Assembly: GCA_963848825.1 (NCBI GenBank)
Contig: CAWKFA010000002.1
Coordinates: 124,001-188,000, forward strand
Source of the DNA: CAVVSQ01 sp963848825
GTDB lineage: Bacteria > Planctomycetota > Planctomycetia > Gemmatales > Gemmataceae
DNA length: 64,000 bases
Direction of reading: 5' to 3'
The notes below the pieces were generated by a model. The model saw only the letters and a list, made by a program, of their open reading frames with translations. It did not search any database and was not told the DNA's origin. Positions 39,602 to 50,006 of the stretch are shown one piece after another (position 1 is the stretch's first letter; each line of letters opens with the position of its first letter). A program made the translations under genes and the position numbers.

Positions 39602-40556
39602 TGCGGCACTCCATTCCGATTCAAGTTTACCAAGTCGGGGCATTACTTGAGGTTTCCAAATATCCCAGGATGAAACCTGGCCAGCCTTCGCAACTATTTG
39701 AAGTCCAGTGCAGAAATATCCCATAACATTACTGGTTGAATTTCCCCTGCTGTAGCCAGCGTTCGATTGTCGGGGGAAACCGCCAGGGATCCGACCGGGT
39801 AATCGGCAACCTGAATGGAGGCCAGTAGCACACCTGCTTCCTTCCAAATGCTGACCGTTCCGGATTGGTGGGCCGTAATAAAACTACGGGAATTATGAAG
39901 ATATGTAATGGCGTAAGTGTTACCAGGAAAAGGATCTCCCTCCGCTCCCTCGACTAAAGGCCGAGAATTCCACTGTTTTGTGATTTTCCTTTGGCGAACG
40001 TCGATTTGAAAAAGGCTCCCAGGGCTCCCAGCACCTATTATCAATCCTCCATCATCCGCGATCGCGATGGCACTTACATATGTGACTGGCAATTTAATCT
40101 CATAGTCTGCCTGAAACTCCAGACCGTTTTTAAAGCCAACTAGTTTTTCCCTCACTAAAGCAATATGGCGTTGTTGTCTGGAGAGAGTGCCATTCCAACT
40201 CAAATTGTCTGTTCCTTTCGCACCCGGAACAATATAGTTTTTGGACTCTTGTGTTTTGATATTCTTCAGCATACCGATATTTCTATTGGTCATAAAAAAA
40301 ATGCGGTCCTCATCAACAAAATAGCCAAACAGCAGTCCGAAAATTCCCTTTTCCAGTAACTTCCAGGAACCCACGCGATCTTTATTCGTCCAGGCCGAGA
40401 CATTCGCTCTAAAATCCCCAATGAAAAAAGATTTTCCTGAAGGGGAAAATCCTACCAAACTAATACTAGTCGTGTGACCAGAATCTATTGTCCAGACAGC
40501 CTCTTTGTTCTTAATATCCCATTTGGTTACTAATTGATTTCCATGAGATCCCGAGT

Positions 40557-41545
40557 TGCTCTGTTGAAATCCTTAGCTTGAATTTACAGCTGTAATAGCA
40601 TGAGGTTGTGGGTTAAGACTCGAAGACGACATTCGTTGGCACGGGATGGATCGGATCGCCCGCGCAGGGCAGGGCCGAGCAGGCGTTTGTGACGCGAGAA
40701 CGCGCTTTCGGCTTGCCAGCGCCGACCATACTTGCGGCGATGGAAGCGGCGTTTCATCTGTCGGCGATACTTGCTCTGGGGCCAACGCCGGCCTTGGTTG
40801 CGGCGATTGATGGGAATGACCGTCGAGCGGATGCCCAGATCCTGACGGCAGAGGCTGTGGTTGGCCTCGCTGTCATAAGCGGCATCCCCCAGCACCGTGT
40901 CCCAATGGACGCAAAAGCTGGATTGCTGCATTGCCGGCGTAAACTCCGGCGAGTCATTACTGGGGCCGATGCTAACGGTGGCAGAAGTGAAGAAATGGCT
41001 ACCGGTGTCGCAGACCACCGTCAACTTGGTCCACGAACGAGCAGACTGATCCTTACCGGCGCGCGTGAAGTAATAGCGTGAGGCGTGCTGGGTATCCATG
41101 CCGGTGGCATCGACGGCGGCCTGGGGTTGCTCGCCGATCAGGCCGCACTCTTGAGTGCGCACCGTGGCACAGACGTTAAGGAAAAACGCCTCCCCTTTTT
41201 TAACAGCCGCGAGGCGGCCTTGCAGAGTGTGGAGTAGTGCGGGAGTTTGTCTTCCTTCAAATCGAGGTCCTCGCGGAGTTCGCGAAAATCCTTGAGCAGG
41301 AAGACGAGACCGCGGTAATCGGTCTTGCAAAACGTTTTGAGAACGAGCAAGGCAAACAATTGATGCTGGGTGAAATCGGTCCTGGAGAACTTCGAGGAAT
41401 ATTCCGGCATGGCTTCCTTGGCCAGGCGGTACGCCGCCCGAGCCACGGCACGGGGCGACTTGGTCATAGGTCGTGTGGTTTGAGTAGTCATAGTACATAG
41501 TTAGATACCGCAGCTGCGGGTTGGATTCAGGATTTCAACAGAGCA
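40557..41545 (-). mobile_element. IS5-like insertion sequence, 989 bp
   Basis: Perfect 17-base inverted repeats tgctctgttgaaatcct (40557-40573) and aggatttcaacagagca (41529-41545), flanked by 9-base direct repeats atcccgagt (40548-40556 and 41546-41554). A 9-base duplication is typical of the IS903 subgroup. It interrupts the WD40-like gene and appears recent. Confidence 0.92.
40584..41491 (-). CDS. IS5-like transposase, made by programmed -1 frameshift
   Basis: ORF A (41491 to about 41138) encodes MTTQTTRPMTKSPRAVARAA and FTQHQLFALLVLKTFCKTDY. Near 41193 the sequence A_AAA_AAG, a classic -1 slippery heptamer, lets the ribosome enter ORF B, KKGEAFFLNVCATVRTQECG, which carries the DDE triad: VDATGMDT (first Asp), VLGDAAYDSEAN (second), RRWQAESAFSRHKR (Glu). 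Full fusion is about 300 aa, normal for IS5. Unlike host-gene shifts here, this one is probably functional. Confidence 0.85.
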
Positions 41546-42006
41546 ATCCCGAGTCTTTAGAAGGAAAAAGCAAGTATTTGCCGTCGGCTGAAAAAGCGAG
41601 AGCGTGACTATTAGTTGCTGGCCCTAATTTGGCCAATAATGGAACCGTCGCGGACGCGTTTTTCGTCTCTGCCCCACCATACGACGAGAGGCAAAATAAG
41701 GATGTTAAAAAGAAAAACACAGAGATTACACATTGAAAACAGCTCATGTTAAACTTCCGGCTATAGGATGCCACGGGAGCAGACAGATGGGCGAACTGTT
41801 CAGCCATGCTGAAATCTCCGTAAAGAAGAGAAGTCGGGAGTTATACCCAATCCGCGTTCTTGACACAAGATCCTTCACAGGGCCTGGAGTAATTCTTTAC
41901 TGGGCCGTGGCTGCAAGGTCCAGAACTGGAGGCTGCATTGCTTATTGGCCACAGAAGGATCTCGGGAGCCCACGCCCTATTGGTACTGCCCTTCGACCTG
42001 CATTTT

Positions 42007-42062
42007 TACACCGAAGGTGTTACATCCCAAAGCCCAGCGTCGCGCTACGCGCACGCTGGGTT
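42007..42062 (+). repeat. REP-like composite hairpin unit 1
   Basis: Two palindromes in a fixed order: acaccgaaggtgt (42008-42020) then cccagcgt-...-acgctggg (42033-42060), joined by tacatcccaaag. The same composite recurs inverted at 42163-42216 and a lone first half at 42085-42097. Confidence 0.75.
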
Positions 42063-42084
42063 CCCAACCCACGACCATCTTTCT

Positions 42085-42097
42085 ACACCGAAGGTGT
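42085..42097 (+). repeat. REP-like half unit
   Basis: A second copy of acaccgaaggtgt followed by tacatc, without the second palindrome, between the two composite units. Confidence 0.65.
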
Positions 42098-42162
42098 TAC
42101 ATCACCGCCTGCCGACAGGGTGATTTAACCCCTTCAGGGTATGGGACCTTTCCACTTTACGT

Positions 42163-42216
42163 CCCAGGGGTGCGCGAGCGACCCTGGGCTTTGGGATATA
42201 ACACCTTCGGTGTAAC
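42163..42216 (-). repeat. REP-like composite hairpin unit 2 (inverted)
   Basis: On the minus strand ttacaccgaaggtgttatat, then cccaaag and cccagggtcgc...cctggg: the same composite as at 42007-42062 in opposite orientation, so the pair forms a BIME-like structure about 220 bases from the RAYT remnant. Confidence 0.75.
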
Positions 42217-42433
42217 AGACCCTGTACATCCGTCTGGAGTAGATTGACCGATACCGCCGCGGCCTGGCGACCGGACAACGCACCAGATAACTCGGCCGGC
42301 CGGCAGCGGATGTCTCGGAACCGAAAAAGAACTCGCAATTATAAATGATTGGTTTTTGGAGACGTTATCGAGATTCCGCCGGGTGGCATGCTTACGGTAA
42401 TCCGTAATCATGAGCACTATCAGGAACCAAGGA

Positions 42434-42903
42434 TCATTGGCACGAATCCCGATCCAAGCACAACGGGCCGGTACGCAAACCGGCGTACTCCGCCGCGCCG
42501 GACCAAAGCCAATCTTCCGGCGTTTGGCATAGGCCGCGCCTAACCGGATTGTTGTGCATATATTCGATCTGTTGAAACACGGTGCGAGGTTGGAAAAGAT
42601 TGCGATCGTAACCTCCTCCGCGCTGCCAAAATCGATAATGCGTTTTGCCGTTTGGTTGACGATCTTCCATGTTTTTAAGAAAATCGGGAGCCTCGTGCCG
42701 CACAAAAGCCAGAGCTCGGTTGGCCACAGATTTCTTGATGGCCTTAAGAATCTTGCTTATGTCGTACTCCGCTTGTGTTGGCCAGATCAGCAGATGGGCG
42801 TGTTCGGGCATAATGACATAGGCCCAAACATGAAAGGCCAGCTTTTCTTTGGCTCGGTTGATTGCACAATGCCGCCTGGAGCATTACGGACCCGTCGTGG
42901 CAT
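42434..42903 (-). pseudogene. REP-associated tyrosine transposase (RAYT) remnant
   Basis: Starts MPRRVRNAPGGIV (typical RAYT start) at 42903. The next part is deleted or shifted near 42860. The conserved core then reads FHVWAYVIMPEHAHLLIWP with the HxH metal motif, and VFQQIEYMHNNPVRRGL with the catalytic Tyr, ending near EDWLWSGAAEYAGL. RAYTs are single-domain HUH enzymes that move or maintain REP hairpins. Roughly 40-60 residues of the N-terminal part are missing, so activity is doubtful. Confidence 0.75.
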
Positions 42904-42970
42904 GGGCAAAGTGTAGGGCATCGGCACTGGTCGTTCAACAAAATTTGGCCAGTGCCGTCCGGGCCTTACC

Positions 42971-42994
42971 GTGTCTCACCCGTGTGTGAGACAC
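42971..42994. repeat. Isolated palindrome
   Basis: gtgtctcac-ccgtgt-gtgagacac, a perfect 9-base stem in the ~270-base gap between the RAYT remnant and the hydrolase gene. No gene seen in the gap. Confidence 0.5.
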
Positions 42995-43176
42995 GGAGAA
43001 ATATTGTGTTAAAGTGCTTTGTTCTCAGGGGGTTGCGGATAAAACTCTGCCTGTATATTCGCTTGAGACACGAGTGGCCCATCCAGGACCGCCCCACGGA
43101 GTGGCGCTGGGATGCGAAACGGAAAAGGGGACATCCACGGCCTGCTGAACAAAGGAATGATGAATCCTGTTTTCCC

Positions 43177-44152
43177 TTACTTGAAATGCTCGACCACCTG
43201 GCTCAGCCCGGTCACCAGGTACAGAATCGCCGAATAGTGGCCCGCGTTGAGCCAGATGATTTTTTGTTGGCCGGATGCTTGCCAGAGGTTTTCGGCCATG
43301 CGGGGCGGCACGATCTCGTCATTCTTGGCCGCGATGATGAGTAGCTGGCGGTCTTTCAGGTTGGCTGCCATGGTCAATGGATCGACCGGTGCGATAAATT
43401 TCGTTGCCAGGTCCCGGGTGCCGCCCAGGCCTTCGTAGACTTTCACGAAGTTTTTGGCCTGGGGGTGATTGTAAAAGCCGTCCACAAAGCCGCCGCCGCC
43501 GAGAAGTACTGCGACTTTGCGATATCTGGGTTCCATTTCCGCGGCCAGGGCGGCCATGAAGCTTCCCAGGCTGGTGCCCATGATGCCGAGGTTATTCTTG
43601 TCGATCTCCGGCCTGGCTTCCATCCAGGCGGCGGCGCAGCGGAGGTCGAGGACGGTCTGGCGAACCGCGTCGAAGGTTTGCCGAAAGTCGGACGACAACA
43701 GGCGCTTGCTGCTTCCTGGCGGACGGCGCGGGCCATAATAGGCCATTTGCACAAACAGGCCGCCGATGCCGTTCTGCGCGAGGTGGCGGGCGATGACTCG
43801 TGAGAGTTGTTGATTGCCGCCGGTAATGTCCAGCACGACTACGCAGGGAAAGGGCCCTGCCCTGTGTGGCCGGTAATACTCGGCGTGAACGGTGTTGTTC
43901 TCCGGGTCGGGAGACTTGACCGGCGAGGGAAAGCGCAGGTGATAGATCTCGACGCCACTGACGGGAAGATCGCGCACCGGCTCCAGTTCGTAGTCGAAAC
44001 GGAAGGGCTCAAGGCGGTAACGCTCGGGCACAGACTTTTTGATCGTCGCTCGGCGCAAACGAGACGGTGCCTCTTTCGATCTTGACGTCGGCCGCGTGGG
44101 CCGGCTGGAGAAAATGGATAAAAAAGGCGATCGTTGCGGTCAAGCGGACCAT
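43177..44152 (-). CDS. Secreted alpha/beta hydrolase (dienelactone-hydrolase-like), frameshifted
   Basis: About 324 aa. The signal MVRLTATIAFFIHFLQPAHA begins at ATG 44152. A one-base shift near 44055 joins RRATIKKSVPERYRLEPFRF. The hydrolase core has PCVVVLDITGG, GIMGTSLGSFMAALAA (GxSxG nucleophile) and LLIIAAKNDEIVPPRMAENL (acid), ending with the His in WLNAGHYSAI. Substrate unknown; it may act on polymer-derived esters. Confidence 0.78.
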
Positions 44153-44332
44153 GAACACCTCCGTGCCAAGAACATGTCCTGATTATAGGCTCGCCCACCT
44201 AAATTATGAAAACCGGCGTGGGATTTCGCTTGTGAGGCCCTGGGAAAAGCCATAAAATACGGCTTAATCCCACCCGTGTGGCAAGGCGGCTGTGACTACC
44301 GCCGGCCATAGCACCGAACTGGAGCCTGGCCC

Positions 44333-46859
44333 GTGCGTTTCGCAGCCATCGTATCCGCCCTCACACTGTTTTTGACGACCCCTTTTGCCGGCAGCGCTCT
44401 GGCGGACGAGACTCCGCCCAAGGCCGCGGCGTTGACGAAAGAAAACGTCGCTTTCTTCGAAACCTATATCCGCCCCGTTTTGGCCGAGCACTGTTATTCG
44501 TGTCATTCGACGCAGGCCCGCAAGCTGCGGGGGAACCTGCTGCTCGATTCGCGGCCTGGCATGGCCAAGGGGGGCGATAATGGTCCGGCCCTCGTGGCCG
44601 GCGACGTCGACAAGAGCCGGCTGATCCAGGCCATTCGCTGGAGCGACGCAGACTTTGTCATGCCGCCCAACAACAAGCTCACGCCAAGGCAAATCGAGAA
44701 GTTTGAAGAATGGGTCAAGATGGGCGCACCGGACCCGCGTACCGAGCCACCGTCAAAAACGGCGGGTGCCGCCAAAACAATAGACCTGAAAGCCGGCCGC
44801 AACTGGTGGTCATTTCTTCCCGTGGTGGAAGGGGCCGAGCCAGTTGTGAAAGAGCCAGCCTGGGCCAGCAAGAAGATCGATTTCTTCGTATTGCAGGAGC
44901 TCGAAGCCAAGGGGCTGTCGCCGTCGGCCCAGGCCGACCGCGCGTACCCTGATTCAGCGCGCCTACCTCGATCTGACGGGCCTGCCCCGAGTTACGAAGA
45001 GAGCGAGGCTTTCGCCAAAAACCCGTCGGCCAGCGCTTATGCGGAGATCATCGAGCGGCTCCTGGCCTCGCCTCAATATGGCCAGCGCTGGGGCCGCTAC
45101 TGGCTCGACGTCGCCCGCTACGGCGAAGACAACCCGACTTCCGAGGCAACCAACCCGCCCTATCCGTTCGCCTGGCGCTACCGTGATTGGGTGATTGACG
45201 CCCTCAACCGCGATTTGCCCTACAACCAGTTTGTCACGCTGCAACTTGCCGGCGACCTGGTTCCCGGCACGCCGCGCGGCGATCTCGCGGCGACCGGTTT
45301 CCTGGGCGCGGGCCGGTTTACCACAAAGACGCGCACCTTTCCAAGGACGTCATCGAAAACCTTTACATGGATGACTGGGACGAGCGGGTGGATGTCGTCT
45401 CCCGCGGCGTTCTGGGCCTGACGGTGGCTTGCGCACGCTGCCACGACCACAAGTTCGATCCGATCAGCACGCGCGATTATTACTCGCTCGCCAGCGTGTT
45501 CTCTTCGACGGTCGCCGTGCCACGTCCGGTGGCCGCGGTCGATGCCGAGGTCGAAAAGCGCTTCATGCTCACCGCCCAGCGGCTGTTCTATGTCAGCTAT
45601 GTCGCGAAACTTCTGCGCTCGGAACCGGGCAGCAAACCGAAGGAATCCAGGCAGAAAGTCGAGCAGCTCGTCGCGGAACTGGACAAGATCGAAGAAGAGA
45701 TAGCTCCCCTCCGCCAGACGCACCCCGATCTGTACGCCTACCTTGTCAAGCTGGACCGGCGTCCGCGCCCTATTCCGGAGCTGGCGGTGGCAACGCGGCC
45801 ACTCCGGCGGTCAAGCCCCCGGTTCCTCCGGTGGCCGGTGGACAAAAGAAGCGTGGTGGTGGCGGCGGCTCCAGCGAGCCTTATTTCAACGCTGTCTTCG
45901 AAGCCGGCCTGTGGGTCAATGGCTCCGACGCGGACATAACGCTGCTTGATATCAAGCCCGACCAGCCCCATGATCTCCATGTGCTTCCTGGCGGCAACGT
46001 CGCCAAACCGGCCGAACTCGCGCCGCGTGGTTTTCTCTCGGTACTGTCCCAGGGCGAGCCGGCATTTCGACAAGGCTCCGGACGGCTCGAGCTGGCCGAG
46101 AAAATCTTTACCGACGCCGCTCCGCTCACGGCACGCGTCATCGTCAATCGCGTCTGGGGTTGGCATTTTGGCAAACCGCTCGTCGATACCCCGAGCGACT
46201 TCGGGGCCCAGGGTGAAAAAGCCAGCCACCCGCAGTTGCTTGACGATCTGGCCGCGCGCTTTATCGCCAATGGCTGGTCGCTTAAATGGCTGCACCGCGA
46301 AATCATGCTGTCTTCCGTCTATCGACAGGCAAGCCACCCGCGTGCCGAGGCGATCAAAATCGACCCCGCCAACCGCCTTCTTTGGCGCATGAATCCACGC
46401 CGCCTCGACATTGAGGCTTATCGCGACTGCATCCTGCAAGCCAACGGCAGTCTCGACACCAGGCTGGGCGGACCTTCGGCTGACCTGGAGCAAGCCGGCA
46501 ACACTCGCCGCACCGTTTACGCGCGCGTCAGCCGGGGCCGGCTCAACAATCTGTTGCAGCTCTTTGGTTTCCCTGAAGCGACAATGCACAGCCCCACCCG
46601 CGAAGCCACGACCACGCCCTTCCAGCAGTTATTCGTCATGAATAGCCCCTTCATGCGTGAACAGGCAGCCGGCCTTTTGAAAACCGCCGCCGAGGAACCC
46701 ACTGTCGATGTCAAGGTGCGCACGCTCTATCGTCGCACGCTGGCGCGCGACCCCACAACTCAAGAACTCGAGCTCGCCACCGCGTTTCTGGCCGGCGGCA
46801 CCTTGAACGATTATGCGCACGCCTTGCTCTGTACCAACGAGGTGATGTTTTGGCCATGA
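44333..46859 (+). CDS. PSD1-type planctomycete cytochrome protein (PSCyt1-DUF1549-DUF1553), frameshifted
   Basis: About 842 aa. GTG start with GGAG; signal ends near GSALA. N-terminal PSCyt1 domain: RPVLAEHCYSCHSTQARKLR (CxxCH haem motif) and DADFVMPPNNKLTPRQI. DUF1549: SASAYAEIIERLLASPQYGQ, VACARCHDHKFDPISTRDYY (second CxxCH). DUF1553: APLTARVIVNRVWGWHFGKP and RRLDIEAYRDCILQANG. Shifts lie near 44945, 45330 and 45780. The stop overlaps the DUF1501 start (ATGA). Probably a periplasmic redox protein; substrate unknown. Confidence 0.85.
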
Positions 46860-48222
46860 ACCAACCTATTTCGCGACGAACCATGATTAGCTCGCTCGGT
46901 GCCGGCCTGGGGTCGGTTGCCCTCGCGGGCCTGTTCGCGGACGAGCAGGCACGCGCTGGCAGCGTCATCACGCCCGCGCCGCGCATGCCAGCCAAAGCCA
47001 AGCACAATATTGTGCTCTTTCTCGCGGGCGGCCCCTCACAGCTCGATATGTTCGACCCCAAGCCCGACCTCAAAAAATATGCGGGCCAGCGCCCCGATTC
47101 CGTCAATCTCCGCACCGAGCGCACGACCGGTGGCTTGCTGCCCTCCCCCTTTGTCTTCAAGAAGCATGGCCAGGCGGGCCTCGAAATCAGCGAGCTGCTG
47201 CCCAACCTCGCCGCCATCGCCGATGATCTTTGCATTGTCCGCTCGATGTATACCTTCAACCCCACGCACACGCCCGCGCGCAGCCTGTTTCATTCCGGGA
47301 ATATCGCGGCGACGCGTCCCTCCATGGGCTCGTGGATCTCCTACGGCCTGGGCACTGAAAACCAGAACCTCCCCGGGTTTGTCGTGTTGGGCCCCGGCGG
47401 CGGAGGCGGTCCCGGCCTGCGCAATGGCTTTCTGCCCGGCGCCATCAAGGCGCGGCGTTCGACGATTCCGTTACCGACCCCGAACGCATGATCCGCTACC
47501 TGCGCAACACGCAACTGACTCCCAACGACCAGCGCCGGCAACTGGACCTCGTTCAGCAACTCAACCGCAGCCACGAGGAGGCCGTCGGCCAGGATGAATT
47601 TCTCGATGCCCGCATCCAGGCCATGGAAACCGCCTTTCGCATGCAGACTGAAGCGATCAATGCGTTCGATCTTCGCACCGAACCGGAGGCGGTGCGGGCC
47701 GAATACGGCACCTCCTCCTTCGCCAATGGCTGTATCCTGGCACGCCGGCTCGTGGAACGCGGAGTGCGCACGGTTCACGTCTATTGCGGTGGAGGCCAAC
47801 CCTGGGACGACCATAGCCGCATCAATGAAAATCTCCGTGCCCGCTGCCCGGACATGGACCGCGCCTCGGCGGCGCTGATTCGCGACCTCAAACGCCGCGG
47901 GCTCCTCGACGAAACGGCCGTTATCTGGGGTGGTGAATTCGGCCGTACCCCCGTGTCGGAAAGTGGCGACGGTCGCGACCACAATCCTTATGGCTTCACC
48001 ATGTTCATGGCCGGCGGCGGCTTCAAGGGGGGCACCTGCTACGGCGCCACCGATGAGTTCGGCTTCCGCGCCGTGGACAAGCGCGTCTCCATTCACGACC
48101 TGCATGCCACCCTGTTGCATGTGCTTGGCATCGACCATGAAAAGCTCACCTATCGCTACGCCGGCCGCGATTTCCGGCTAACCGATGTCTACGGCCAGGT
48201 TATTCACGATCTGCTGGTATAG
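46856..48222 (+). CDS. Tat-exported DUF1501 protein, frameshifted
   Basis: About 455 aa. Tat-like signal (NQPISRRTMISSLGAGLGSV), VLFLAGGPSQLDMFDPKP, VIWGGEFGRTPVSESGDGRD and HNPYGFTMFMAGGG: the DUF1501 alkaline-phosphatase-like fold. One shift near 47460 (after LPGAIK). ATGA overlap with the upstream gene shows translational coupling. It parallels the pair at 25523-30001. Confidence 0.85.
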
Positions 48223-48231
48223 TCAGCAACC

Positions 48232-48998
48232 ATGGCAGAGGCTCCAAAGGTCGCCCTGATCACCGGCAGCGGCAAGCGCCGTATCGGCTGGCATGTGGCC
48301 GAGGCGCTGGCCGGGCGCGGTTATGCGCTGGCGCTCCATTATCATCAGTCGGCCAAGGAGGCGCTGGACAGCGTTGCCTATTTTCAGGGGCGCGGTGTCG
48401 AGGCGCGGGCGTTTCAAGCAGACCTGGCGAGTGAGCAGGGTGCCACCGGGCTCGTGCAGCAAGCGCTGAGCCATTTCGGCCGGCTCGATGTGCTGGTGAA
48501 TTGCGCCGCGATCTGGCATGGCAAAAAGCTGGAAGAGACCACGGCCGCCGACGTTCGCTCTTTTTTTGATACCAATACGCTCGGCACTTTTATTTGTTCG
48601 CAACAGGCAGGCCTGGCCATGATCCGCCAGCCGGAAGGCGGCTCGATCATCACGGTGGGCGATTGGGCAACGGCCCGGCCTTATGTCAACTATGCAGCCT
48701 ACATGGTTTCCAAGGGGGCGATCCCGGCGCTACGCGCTGTCTGGCTGTGGAGCTAGGAAGCCGCAACCCGTCGGTCCGCGTCAATTGCATTCTGCCCGGG
48801 CCGGTCATGCTGCCGGCGGACTTGCCGGAAGCGGAGCGGCGACAGGCGCTCGACGCGACGCTGCTGAAACGGGAAGGCAGGCCGGAGAACGTGGTTCAGG
48901 CGGTGTTATTTTTGATCGACAACGATTATGTGACCGGTATTTGCTTGCCGGTGGATGGCGGGCGCAGCATTTTCGCGCCGGATTCGCTGAGTCCGTAA
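48232..48998 (+). CDS. Short-chain dehydrogenase (pteridine-reductase-like), frameshifted
   Basis: About 255 aa. The NADPH motif is ITGSGKRRIGWHVAEALAGR, then VLVNCAAIW, and the catalytic Tyr-Lys in YAAYMVSKGAI. Near 48730 one base is lost; the frame continues TRCLAVELGSRNPSVRVNCI and LPGPVMLP, ending in the usual VDGGRS. The GSGKRRIG start and YHQSAKEA are like FolM/PTR1 pteridine reductases; other SDR roles are possible. Confidence 0.8.
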
Positions 48999-49022
48999 GC
49001 AGCCCGTAACAGAGCACAAACC

Positions 49023-49928
49023 TTAGCGTTCGTGACGATTGAAGAATTCCCAAATCACATCATTCGCTTCGATGTTCATCGTATAAGCGCCGAGAATGCC
49101 GCCGCCGAAGGGACGCCCGGGCCAGGTGTGGCCGCCATCCTCAATGACGTAGAGAATAACCTCGGCGCCGGCCTTGCCCGCTTCATATTCGTTGCGTGTG
49201 ATCTTGAAGCGGTCCTTGAGCGTCGATAAGTGCCTGACTTTGGGCTCGGGCTCGGCGCCATTACAACGAACGCATTCCGCCATCGTGTCGGCCACCGAAC
49301 GAAAGCGGAGGAAGGCCGCTACCTTGGGATTGGGGCCTTCAAAGGGTACCAGGTTATCCGCTGTGCCGTGGATGTGCAGCACGGGCACAGGGCGCCTGGG
49401 CTCATAGGTATCCGTGGCGATGGTGCCAGAGACGGGCGCGATGGCCGCGATCCGCTCGGACATCTCGGCCGCCAGGCGATAACACATCATGGCCCCATTG
49501 GACATGCCGGTGGCATAGACCCGTTTCTTGTCGACGTTGACGATCCCTTCGAGCTCATCGAGCACCTTGCTGATGAAGTAGACGTCGTCCGGCCTGGTGG
49601 CGGCGATAAAGGAAGCGAAGCCGCCCGCGTTCCAGGTGTAAAGGAGAGGCGCCGGGCCGGTGCCGTTGGGGTAGACGACGATAAAGCCGGCGGCGTCGGC
49701 CTTCTTGTTGAGCCCGCTAAAGCCCTCCATGATTTTGGCCGTCATGGTGGCCCCGTGCAGAGCGAGCACGACGGGTGTGCTCTTTTTGGCATCGTAGCCT
49801 GGCGGAATATGGACCCAGTAGCTGCGTTTTTGCTGATCAACTTCCAGAGTGCGTAGGTGGTCTCCCTTGCCGAGGCGTTCTGTCTGTCCAAGAACCAGTG
49901 CCAGCAAGGATAGCGTGATAAGGGACAT
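49023..49928 (-). CDS. Secreted PHB-depolymerase-type esterase
   Basis: 301 aa. N-terminal signal (MSLITLSLLALVLG). Then YWVHIPPGYDAKKSTPVVLA and LHGAT (oxyanion region), VYATGMSNGAMMCYRLAAEM (GxSxG nucleophile), PVLHIHGTADNLVPFEGPN (Asp) and EDGGHTWPGRPFGG (His). This is the LpqC/PHB-depolymerase family, which also contains feruloyl and acetyl-xylan esterases. Complete and unshifted. Confidence 0.85.
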   Translation of the reverse strand: MSLITLSLLALVLGQTERLGKGDHLRTLEVDQQKRSYWVHIPPGYDAKKSTPVVLALHGATMTAKIMEGFSGLNKKADAAGFIVVYPNGTGPAPLLYTWNAGGFASFIAATRPDDVYFISKVLDELEGIVNVDKKRVYATGMSNGAMMCYRLAAEMSERIAAIAPVSGTIATDTYEPRRPVPVLHIHGTADNLVPFEGPNPKVAAFLRFRSVADTMAECVRCNGAEPEPKVRHLSTLKDRFKITRNEYEAGKAGAEVILYVIEDGGHTWPGRPFGGGILGAYTMNIEANDVIWEFFNRHER

Positions 49929-50006
49929 GGGAATCCTTTCGATTAACTACTCCTTTAAGCCGGATCAGATTTTCACGCAAGGCTGAATTTTGCCAGCTTA
50001 AGTACT

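Larger units (their letters stand above)
39694..41747 (-). pseudogene. Secreted WD40-like protein gene split by an IS5-like element
   Basis: N-terminus at 41747: MSCFQCVISVFFFLTSLFCL signal, then ALAFSADGKYLLFPSKDSG. The frame resumes after the insertion as SHGNQLVTKWDIKNKEAVWT, VGFSPSGKSFFIGDF, and ends LMLWDISALDFK at 39694. Deleting the element (40557-41545) and one 9-base duplication joins the halves in frame (...KDSG-SHGNQ...), so the gene was intact before insertion, about 350 aa with WD40-like blades. AT-rich. Now non-functional unless excised. Confidence 0.85.
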
